From the NCBI GenBank assembly GCA_036873135.1, contig JAPTYO010000008.1, positions 26,017,001 through 26,081,000 of the forward strand: DNA of 64,000 nt. The letters are read 5' to 3'. The notes under the pieces were generated by a model. It saw only the letters and a program-made list of their open reading frames with translations, ran no database searches and had not been told where the DNA came from. This DNA comes from Clarkia xantiana subsp. parviflora (lineage: Eukaryota > Streptophyta > Magnoliopsida > Myrtales > Onagraceae). Position numbers and translations under genes: made by a program. This document shows positions 56,179 through 64,000 of this stretch, one piece after another; positions within the stretch are counted from its first letter, which is position 1; each line of letters begins with the position of its first letter.

Positions 56179-57015
56179 TGTTGGGATCAGAATGACGTGG
56201 CCTTGGAACTTCGAGTAGTGGACTTCTAAGTCTCGCCGGGAGCTAGCTCACTCAGGTATCTTTCTGGTCGCGTGGACACATAGTTTCCTTTGGTGGCTTT
56301 GTGCTAGGCGAGGACCTGAAAAAAAGGTGGGGATGGCCCCTGATTCCACTCCGAAGCTTAAGTCAGTAATGGATATCAAGAGAATAATATAGGGTAATTG
56401 ATAGATCTAAGAGCTTAGATAATGAAAGTGAGTACCTATTTATAGGGGAAATGTTACCGACTTCGTGGGGCGGTTACCCTCTGAGGAGGGTTTTGTCCAG
56501 AGTCGGCTTAAGTAGGTGACAAGCAGGTCGTCAACTGGTGCCTCTTTATTAGGAGGAAAGCTTCTTGGCATAGGGAGTGGCAAGTAGGTCGCCAGCTGGT
56601 GCCTCTTTCTTCAGAGGGAGGTTTTAGTGGCATAGGGAGCAGGAAGCAGGTCGCCAGCTGGCGCCTCTTTCTTCAGAGGGAAGTTTCTTTAGAGGCGGTA
56701 GCATGTCTCGACCTGTCCTTTCCTTAAGAGGGAGGGTTTCTCCTAAGTTCCTGGTAATCGACTCGACTTGCACCTTGAGAAAGGAAGCTCTGGTCTTCGA
56801 CTCGACTTGCCCTTTTAAGAGGTTAGTTCTGGATGACCTTCTCGCCTTGTCCCTTATAGTTATCGTCTGGGAAGTCGCCTTCTGTTTTATCGGACAGTCG
56901 ACCATTCATCTTCATCTCCTTATTATGGAGTTGAATGGTCGACCTAACGTATCTTTTAGGATCTTGACTTTGGTTCTGTCGACTCGTACTAGGTTTCCTC
57001 GAATCATATCCAACA
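56179..57015 (-). repeat. 3' LTR of the deleted gypsy (837 bp)
   Basis: The plus strand runs TGTTGGGATCAGAATGACG to CATATCCAACA, followed by the polypurine tract complement CTTGCCCCCC. A minus-strand TATA (CCCTATAAATAGG) lies near 56430-56443. It contains three diverged copies of a ~65-bp block around AGCAGGTCGCCAGCTGG. Confidence 0.9.
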
Positions 57016-57159
57016 CTTGCCCCCCAGACATAAGTCGTTTAGTCTTTAACATAAAGGGGAAGAAGTTATGTCGAGTACCTTTTATGATGAGAGGACTTTG
57101 CCCCCTTGTTCTATTAGCGCGTAAGCGATTATCATTTGAAGTTTGGTAGAATCAAAGAG

Positions 57160-58090
57160 TCAGAAGGGACTGCTTTCCTTCGTCAAGATGACCTCGGGGA
57201 GTTGAGGAGTCAGTTGAGACTGCTCCTTTATAACCGGTAGGCATTAGATCATCTCTTTATTAATGGAGACTTTCGGAAGTCGAGGGAGGGAGTCAGTGTT
57301 ATGAATGATCTCTTGAATCGTCGCCGACTGTATGAAATCGAGGAGTCAGTTTTATGACTGATCTCCTTTGTAGATAGTTGAAGGAGTCAGTTTTATGACT
57401 AATCTCCTGTGTAGAGGCGACTTTCGGAAGTCAGGGGAGGGAGTCAGTGTTATGACTGATCTCTTGATCGCCGCCGACTGTAAGAAGTCGAGGAGTCAGT
57501 TATGACTGCTCCTTTGTTGAGAGTTGAAGGAGTCAGTTTTACGACTAATCTCCTGAATCTTCGCCGACTGTATGAAGTCGAGGAGTCAGTTAAGACTGCT
57601 CCTTTGTAGATAGTTGAAGGAGTCAGTTTTATGACTAATCTCCCGAATCTTCACCGACTGTATGAAGTCGAGGAGTCAGTTAAGACCGCTCCTTTGTAGA
57701 TAGTTGAAGGAGTCAGTTTTATGACTAATCTCTTGAATCTTCGCCGACAGTATGAAGTCGAGGAGCTAGTTAAGACTGCTCCTTTGTAGATAGTTGAAGG
57801 AGTCAGTTTTATGACTAATCTCCTGAATCTTCGCCGACTGTATGAAGTCGAGGACTTAGTTATGACGGATCCTTTGTTGAGAGTTGAAGGAGTCAGTTTT
57901 ATGACTGATCTCCTGTGTAGAGGCGACTTTCGGAAGTCGGGGGAAGGAGTCGTTATGACTGATCTCTTGATCGCCGCCGACTGTAAGATGTCGAGGAGTC
58001 AGTTATGACTGCTCCTTTGTTGAGAGTTGAAGGAGTCTGTTTTATGACTAATCTCCTGGATCGTTGCCGACTGTATGCAGTCGAGGAGTC
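57160..58090. repeat. Minisatellite in the deleted gypsy, ~115-bp period
   Basis: About eight units of roughly 110-125 bp contain, in order, GTCGAGGAGTCAGTTATGAC, TGCTCCTTTGT, GTTGAAGGAGTCAGTTTTAT, GACTAATCTCC and TCGCCGACTGTATGAA. Some units instead carry AGGCGACTTTCGGAAGTC. It sits between integrase and the 3' LTR, the same place as the minisatellite of the Tat gypsy (23885-24670), but with a different unit. Confidence 0.88.
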
Positions 58091-58338
58091 CCGTTTCTAG
58101 CATATTAAGAGGAAAGAAATCGCATCTTAATTTATTTTTATTGTACTTGAAATACATATAAAGAGAAGGATCTTTCTACACATAGAATTTCTTCAAGTGT
58201 TCCACGTTAAAAGTTCTGTTGAGGCGTTTCCCATGCGGATCCTCCAATTTGTAGGCGTTGGGGCACGGTATACTGACGACTATGTAGGGGCCTTCCCCTT
58301 TTGGTACCATCTTTCTTCTCTGATCGGCTGTTACGAAT

Positions 58339-59331
58339 TCATTTTTTTCGTAGGACCTTTTCTCCTTGAAAGAACTGGCGTCGTACCACTTTTCGATTAA
58401 AATATCTAGAGGTGGCGAGCTTCATTCTCCCCTGGACTTCTTTAAAGGCCCATCTTTTCTCCCCTGGCTGCTTCCACTTGCCCATTCGTTTGTGCATGAT
58501 GAACAGAACCAAATCGATGATCGACATTTCTTCACAGAAGTCTGCGAGCTCATCGCTGATGAACTGAGGAACATTGTCGCTGATGAGGATCTTAGGGACT
58601 TCATATCGACATATGATTTTCTCTCGTATGAACTTAATCATTTGGAAAGTAGTCGTAGAGGCCAGAGCTTTGGCCTCTATCCACTTGGAGAAATAGTCGA
58701 TGACGACTACAATATGTGTGTGTTGACCTGTGGATTGAGGTAGAGGACCAATAAGATCAATTCCCCATTGTGCGAAAGGCCAGGCACTCATCATGGGAGT
58801 AAGAAACGCTGGCGGCCTTGCGATTCTAGGGGCATAAACTTGACAGGAAGGGCAGGCTTGTACTAGCGTTGTCGCCTCTTTATGCATCGTCGGCCAATAG
58901 AATCCCTGTCGTAAGGCTTTCAATACCAAAGTCTTGGCTCCTTCGTGACATCCCGCATCACCTCCATGTAAGTCTTTCACTATCCTTTCTATTTAAGGGG
59001 CGGCTATGCATCAAAGATAAGGGGTGGAGTATCCTCTTTTGTAGAGATATCCGTCCAAAATTATGAAACGCCCTATCGCCCTTCGAATTTTGGTTGCTTC
59101 TAGAGGATTTTCGGGAAGAGTCCCCTTTTCTAGATAATTCTGGATGGGAGTAATCCATGAGTCAGGATCTTGAATGTTGAGGATTTCAGCTCCGGCTTCC
59201 ATGGCTGAATAAAGAGAACTTTCAACGAAGTGCACCGCTACTGGTGGGGTGTTTCCCAAGGTGAGTTTGATGAGGGCGTCTGCTTTTTGATTCTCATTGC
59301 GAGGAATAGCCTCTATTCGAAAATGGGGCAT
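58339..59331 (-). pseudogene. RNase H tail and integrase of the deleted gypsy
   Basis: Minus strand. 59331-59011 reads FRIEAIPRNENQKADALIKL, the end of an RNase H, then the linker RFIILDGYLYKRGYSTPYL. 58980-58339 carries CHEGAKTLVLKALRQGFYWP, CPSCQVYAP (zinc), WGIDLIGPLPQ and ILISDNVPQF, where the usual DNGPQF Gly is Val. Past MSIIDLVLF the part containing the catalytic Glu is deleted, and the C-terminal piece (YFNRKVVRRQFFQGEKVL) follows directly. The integrase cannot be active. Confidence 0.9.
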
Positions 59332-60413
59332 GTCTTGGATGGTCGAGAAGTGGAACTTTCTTCGGCCTTGGTTGGAGTATTCAGCCTCTTGACTTCCAGG
59401 GGCAATCTTTCATGTGACCTCTCCAAGTCGATGTACTTCTTAACTTTGATGGCGAGAGCGTCGATCTTTCGTACTTGCTTCATCACCATGCTATCCTTCA
59501 AGGCTTGACTTTGTATCCTGAGACCCCTCCAGAAGGTCTTAATCAACTCGCCATCAGTGGCGTCTTCATTCAGTTGCTGAAGTATCTTATGGTATCTAGT
59601 ATAATAATTGGCTAAGGTTTCATCAGGACCTTGCTCAATTTTATCCTGAAAATCCATACTCTTGAGGCGTTGTCTTTGGCCTATGTGACCCTCTATAAAC
59701 TTGGCCATCAACTCTTCCCATGAGTCAATCGAGTTATCTGGAAGACCATAAAACCATGTAGACGCCTCTTCCTTCAAAGTTTTGGGGAAGAGGGCCGCGT
59801 AGTGGTCCAATGTTGCCCCTCTTCCTATGAGGGAAGAGTTATGGGCGTTGATATGGAGAACTGGGTCTCCCTCGCCTGTGTAGTCCTCGATGTTCCTCGC
59901 AAAGACTTGCGGAGAGACTCGAGTATTGAATAACCTCTTGGAGAAAGGGTGAGAAGTGTGGTCACGAACGACAAGAAGATCACTCGCTCCTCTTCTTTTC
60001 TTCTCCAGTAATTCTTCTACCTGTCCTATAGTGAATATGACATGACTTTTGCTCGCCATTTCTCCCTCTGGCGCTTTGGGGGCCTTCTCCGGGAGATCAT
60101 TTTCCATGATCTTCACACTAGAAGCCACCTCCTCCCTTTGGGAGACTTCTTGAGTTGGCTCTATTTTGTCGGGAACCGTTCCCGCCTGGGTTTGTTTCCA
60201 GAAGGCTATGAAGGCCGCCATTATTTCTTGAGGGACAGCCGGAGGGGCTGTTCTTGCTTCCTCGAGATTGGGTAGCGACTTAGCATGACCGGTATTTTCT
60301 CCACCATCTGTCCCGTTAGCCTAGGACGCAGGTGGGTCCTCTCTGGGTAGTGGATTTGAGGTAGTGGGATTGACTTGTGTATTTCCCACCTCCTCTATTC
60401 CGGGAGTTTGCAT
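59313..60413 (-). pseudogene. gag of the deleted gypsy
   Basis: Minus strand. The likely start is ATG at 60413; an in-frame TAG occurs at 60323-60321, and the open frame continues from 60221. The Retrotrans_gag core reads YTGEGDPVLHINAHNSSLIG, ASTWFYGLPDNSIDSWEEL, GPDETLANYYTRYHKIL and LIKTFWRGLRIQSQALKDS. The C-terminus (KKYIDLERSHE) runs to 59313, where the sequence jumps into the RNase H tail. The zinc knuckle, protease and most of reverse transcriptase are absent, so the deletion junction is near 59320-59335. Confidence 0.9.
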
Positions 60414-60453
60414 CTTATTCTTCTCAGAGGCTGTGACTTTTTGATCCTGGTTC

Positions 60454-60470
60454 CCACAGACGGCGCCAAA
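60454..60470 (-). promoter_or_regulatory. Primer-binding site of the deleted gypsy
   Basis: The minus strand reads TTTGGCGCCGTCTGTGG immediately inside the right LTR, identifying that LTR as 5'. Confidence 0.85.
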
Positions 60471-61307
60471 TGTGGGGATCAAAATGACGTGGCCTTGGAA
60501 CTTCGAGTAGTGGACTTCTAAGTCTCGCCGGGAGCTAGCTCACTCAGGTATCTTTCTTGGTCGCGTGGACACTTAGTTTCCTTTGGTGGCTTTGTGCTAG
60601 GCGAGGACCTGAAAAGAGGTGGGGATGGCCCCTGATTCCACTTCGAAGCTTAAGTCAGTAATGGATATCGAGAGAATAATATAGGGTAATTGATAGATCT
60701 TAGAGCTTAGATAATGAAAGTGAGTCCCTATTTATAGGGGAAATGTTACCGACTTCGTGGGGCGGTTACCCTCTGGGGAGGGTTTTGTCCAGAGTCGGCT
60801 TAAGTAGGTGACAAGCAGGTCGCTAGCTTGTGCCTCTTCCTTAGGAGGAAAGTTTCGTGGCATAGGGAGCGGCAAGAAGGTCGCCAGTTGGTGCCTCTTT
60901 CTTCAGATGGAGGTTTTAGTGGCATAGGGAGCGGCAAGCAGGTCGCCAGCTGTTGCCTCTTTCTTCAGAGGGAAGTTTATTTAGATGCGCTAAACATGTC
61001 TCCATCTGTCATTTCCTTAAGAGGGAAGGTTTCTCCTAAGTTCCTGGTAATCGACTCGACTTGCACCTTGAGAAAGGAAGCTCTGGTCATCGACTCGACT
61101 TGCCCTTTTAAGAGGGGAGTTCTGGATGACCTTCTTGCCTTGTCCCTTATAGTTATCGTCTGGGAAGTCGACTTCTGTTTTATCGGACAGTCGACCATTC
61201 ATATTCATCTCCTTATTCTGGAGTTGAATGGTCGACCTTACGTACATTTAGGATCTCGACTTTGGTTCTGTCGACTCGTACTTGGTTTCCTCGAATCATA
61301 TCCAACA
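60471..61307 (-). repeat. 5' LTR of the deleted gypsy (837 bp)
   Basis: The plus strand runs TGTGGGGATCAAAATGACG to CATATCCAACA. It has the same length as the other LTR, with scattered substitutions. Its minus-strand TATA (CCCTATAAATAGG) lies at about 60722-60735. Confidence 0.9.
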
Positions 61308-61312
61308 ACTAT

Positions 61313-61876
61313 GTATCTTTGAAGTTTGATATTATATCATATATTTGCGTTATATATATTTGTGTTATAAATATTAATTCTATTATATATATATATATAT
61401 AAATATAATTTTAAATTAATATATATTATAATAATTCCTCTTAAATTCCCTCACAAATTACTTAGAATATATTTCCTCACAAAACCCTTAATAAACAAAC
61501 CCTATAAATTCCCTCATAAATTCCTTAGAATATAATTCATCACAAAACACTTAATAAGTAAACCATTAAAATTCTCTCAAAAGACCCTTAAACATGTTCC
61601 CTCATAAAATCCCTTAATAATTTGTTACGGAAAACTCTAAAAAAACCCCTAAATATTTTTTTGAGGGATTTGAATTTTGGACTGTTACATATGGATTTTC
61701 CAAGGAAATTCCACACAAACATTTTTAAGGGATTTCCCTATAAAACCGCATTTTTTCTGGCAGGGTTATTTGCTAGAAGCATGTCTATTAGAAAATCCAT
61801 CACAATATGATTTATTTGAGGGATTTTCGAAAATCCCTCAAAAAATCGACCCTCACAAATGGACGGATTTCTTGTA
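61313..61876. mobile_element. CACTA-like end with GAGGGATTT repeats
   Basis: About ten copies of CCCTCA(T/C)AAATTCC / CCCTTAATAA-like words lead to GGATTTCTTGTAG at 61864-61876, which is the complement of CTACAAGAAATCC, a CACTA-type end. The final TG expected after GTAG is CC, so the terminus is mutated or cut. The left partner is not seen. Confidence 0.5.
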
Positions 61877-62280
61877 GCCGCCTTTTACTGACGAGATTTT
61901 CCGACCTTTTCTTTCGGAAAGCACGCGGTCGGAACACAATGACAATTACCCACCGGAACCTGACTCCCCATTTACGGTGGGTGACTATATTACTGATATC
62001 CGACCGAAATTTGCCCAGACATGGCAAAATGATTTGCTTACGGGTATTTTCACAGGCCGACTGTTTTCGGGTTGCAAACAGTGCGTTAGCTTCAGACCCA
62101 TTAAATTTGTTGACACATAGAATGGCTATGCTGACACATTCATTTCTGTGGTCGGAGCTCAAAACTAGTCAAACAACCGGATCAATTTAGTACTGGTAGA
62201 AGAAACGAAGTCGGTGTTGTTGGAAAACCAAATTCTGCAAAGGACGTACAAGTCAGATCCTTAGTCTTACTAACTTGACC
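61877..62280. other. Unassigned stretch with CCGACC/GGTCGG words
   Basis: It contains TTTTCCGACC, GCGGTCGGAAC, ATCCGACCG and GTGGTCGGAG, words also found at the CACTA left end at 47306. It could be subterminal sequence of that family. The open frames here show no domain. Confidence 0.3.
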
Positions 62281-63010
62281 CTAAGCTTTAAACCAGCAAA
62301 ATACAACTAAACCCACGACAACTAGTACATGTACGTACTTCCTTAGGTTTTTGGTACATGATAGTTCGTATTCTATTTTGGCAATGTCTATCTTCAATTT
62401 AGATTGGTACAGCTGAAGGTTATCATTCTCCAGCCTCAATTTAGCATTGTCAAGCTCAACTTTTGCACGTTCCATCTGCAATTTCGCAATCTCCGTCTCA
62501 TAGGTCGAACATTTAGTAGTCAAATTCTGGTGCATGGATTGTAATTTCTGCAGAACCCTTTTCCCATAGCCACAAATCAAATGATCCTCTCAGTCAAAAA
62601 ATTTGCATCCAGCATCTTCACTAACCTGTCAACATTTAATCCCAATTTAACCAATCAACTTACCTTGACCCGTGTTAATCCAAACAATCAGTAATGCTAG
62701 CATGAGAACCCTAATTCGATGTTGAAATCCCAAATTTTGAAAACCCTTATTAACAAAATCCTAAATCATTTCGGCCAAATTAGGGCTCATTCGTTTCCAC
62801 TTCTTCAAAATTGAAGTGATAAACGTTAAATAGAGACAACAACTACCCATAATTAAGCAACATTACCTTAAATTTGGGGCACCCATGAAACATTCTGGAG
62901 AAATTCTTCCAGGTAGAGGATGATTTGACTGTGCATATCTCACCGCAGTGGCATCGTCGGAGTTCGTACGGAGGAATCTGTATCGTAGATGGGTAGGCGC
63001 TGTCGTTCAT
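62281..63010 (-). pseudogene. GRF-type zinc-finger protein gene, interrupted by a stop
   Basis: Minus strand, two exons: 63010-62867 and 62625-62281, with a GT-AG intron in phase 0. Exon 1 encodes 48 residues with CHCGEICTVKSS and FSRMFHGCPKFK, the first half of a GRF zinc finger. Exon 2 begins VSEDAGCKFFD and then hits TGA at 62592-62590, where the family usually has Trp. Beyond it the same frame stays open for about 100 residues: a coiled coil (TKCSTYETEIAKLQ, KLRLENDNLQLYQSKL) and a C-terminal hydrophobic segment (HVLVVVGLVVFCWF). One base change explains the stop. Readthrough or sequencing error could also explain it. Confidence 0.75.
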
Positions 63011-63536
63011 CTTCAGTTCGTGTCAGTGTTACAGAGGAGTCGAAGAAGGAGTGGAGGAATGAAGACGCAAACGGTAATGTAAGAACATGAGGTCAAACAG
63101 AGGGAATATAAGTAAGCACCAGAAATGGAGAAAGTGTAAATTCAAGTTTCAAAATTCGACAAAAAAAAAAACATTAACCTCAAGTGCCGGTCACATGGCG
63201 ACTTAATGGCCATTTTTTTTAGAATCTCAACGGATGTATCACATTGGCACAAAAATAGAAAAGCCCGGTACCAAATCGGGAAAAAACCCCTAAAGGAATG
63301 AACATTGAATTTTCTGAAAACATATATGATACGAAGTGAACCCTTATCCCTAAGTAATATATAGTATATTGTTTGTAGGTAATCACACTTGTAATCCAAA
63401 AAATGTACCTTATTTCTTATATATTATAGTCATGCATCAAACTTAAAGACATCTGTCCATAGCCATCTCACTTTATTTTAACTAATGACTAAAACTACAA
63501 TGGTTATGACCAGTTAAGAGAAGTGGATATTATACA
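63011..63536. other. Upstream flank of the GRF gene
   Basis: Presumed 5' flank of the minus-strand GRF gene, GA-rich near 63030-63110 and then AT-rich. Nothing else is recognisable. Confidence 0.4.
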
Positions 63537-63713
63537 TCGTCTCGGAACAAAGTGGAGAGTAGGGGTGAAATCCAGACTTGCAATCCAACGGATACAATTA
63601 ATATGCGATATGAGTTTAGGAAAGGATGGAATAAGTTTTACTTGACGAACAAATTATCTCCGGGCATGTTCGTTCACTTTGATGCTTCTGTTAACGGTAC
63701 TTTGGTTTGCTAG
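63537..63713 (+). pseudogene. Possible B3-like DNA-binding domain fragment
   Basis: A 58-residue open stretch ends at TAG 63711-63713. MRYEFRKGWNKFYLTNKLSP followed by GMFVHFDAS resembles the second half of a plant B3 domain (Gly-Trp, Phe, Asn-Leu, Gly, Phe spacing). No upstream half or splice partner is obvious. The match is weak and made by eye; it may be a chance frame or a remnant. Confidence 0.35.
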
Positions 63714-64000
63714 CATATACAGTAGTTGATATATGGCTTGCAGTTGTAGTCATTATTGGGTTTTTTTTTTTTTTTTTTTTTTTTCTGAGTGTAGTACCTT
63801 GTGTTTTAGTCATTCCGTTTTGGCTTTATTAGTCATGTTTCTGCTGCAAAATTTGTCCCTTTTGTTACTTCAGACAAAGTGTGTGTTTGTATATGAGCAT
63901 AAGGCCCCGTAGTTACATGTTATAAGTCGTTGCTAAATAAGTCATACAAATACCCGACTCATGGCTGCAGGCATTGAACGTGTAAGAAAAAACCATTGAA
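63714..64000. other. AT-rich end of window with poly(T)
   Basis: A 23-base T-run at about 63762-63784 could mark the tail of a minus-strand retrosequence. No other feature is supported. Confidence 0.3.

Larger units (their letters stand above)
56179..61307 (-). mobile_element. Deleted Ty3/gypsy element with equal LTRs (5.1 kb)
   Basis: The LTRs are both 837 bp (56179-57015, 60471-61307), with a perfect 5-bp duplication ACTAT (56174-56178, 61308-61312). The primer site TTTGGCGCCGTCTGTGG adjoins the right LTR at 60470 on the minus strand, and GGGGGGCAAG precedes the left LTR. Inside are gag, an RNase H tail and part of integrase only; protease and reverse transcriptase are missing. A minisatellite fills 57160-58090. 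The intact borders show that it transposed as a unit, probably already deleted, with help from a relative. Confidence 0.92.

Noticed and set aside
57160..58090. CRISPR-like regular repeats
   Set aside because: Units of ~115 bp are contiguous, imperfect and lack unique spacers. They sit inside a plant retrotransposon, so this is a minisatellite.
1..64000. rRNA genes, organellar inserts, bacterial operons or plant virus copies
   Set aside because: No such sequences were recognised. All reverse-transcriptase-bearing regions fit LINE, copia or gypsy domain orders.

Overview
The window is nuclear DNA of a flowering plant, most likely a eudicot. The evidence is intron-split genes with GT-AG junctions, a plant-type cytosolic asparaginyl-tRNA synthetase, a PGG-domain membrane protein, a GRF zinc-finger gene, and a dense population of plant transposable elements: Tat-lineage Ty3/gypsy, Ty1/copia, TRIM, L1 LINE, SINE, Helitron, hAT and Tourist MITEs, MULE and CACTA. 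There is no prokaryotic or organellar signature. I could not name the species.

Layout. 1-1377: the 5' end (LTR, and a gag tail joined to protease) of a minus-strand Tat-type gypsy element that runs off the left edge. 1960-8953: three Helitrons nested inside one another, including a ~465-bp tandem array of Helitron 5' ends. 9090-9387: a CACTA right end. 10233-11068: two Tourist-like MITEs head to tail. 12201-13475: two oppositely oriented tRNA-like SINEs around a terminal-inverted-repeat element. 13604-35371: one L1-type LINE, about 6.7 kb before it was invaded. It holds (a) a solo gypsy LTR (16154-29330), itself split by a 12-kb Tat-type gypsy (16766-28806) whose gag is split by a hAT MITE that is split by a second hAT MITE, and (b) a short non-autonomous LTR element (30226-32081). 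35483-38493: an apparently intact asparaginyl-tRNA synthetase gene in six exons. 39161-40319: a LINE tail and a hAT MITE. 40600-43000: exon-like sequence that I cannot name. 44501-45495: a TRIM carrying a hAT MITE. 46302-47042: a single-exon PGG-domain gene. 47306 onward: a CACTA left end. 47740-53779: a degenerate minus-strand copia with 455-bp LTRs and an 874-bp MULE in its reverse transcriptase. 53790-56170: degenerate exon-like sequence. 56179-61307: a deleted minus-strand gypsy with equal 837-bp LTRs. 61320-62190: CACTA-like sequence. 62281-63010: a GRF zinc-finger gene with a stop codon inside the finger. 63537-63713: a weak B3-like fragment.

Host genes are few. Two look functional (asparaginyl-tRNA synthetase and the PGG-domain protein); the GRF gene is probably broken. 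The main story is order of insertion. Many insertions have exact target-site duplications and, in several cases, a second unfilled copy of the target in the same window, so a relative chronology can be read. The LINE sits only about 97 bp upstream of the synthetase start codon, so the old promoter now lies about 22 kb away.

I found no wholly new gene system. The most unusual items are the three-level Helitron nest with its 465-bp array, the five-level nest in the LINE, the spliced antisense gene in the gypsy element, the LTR shared by two copia copies, and the deleted gypsy that seems to have moved despite lacking protease and most of reverse transcriptase.
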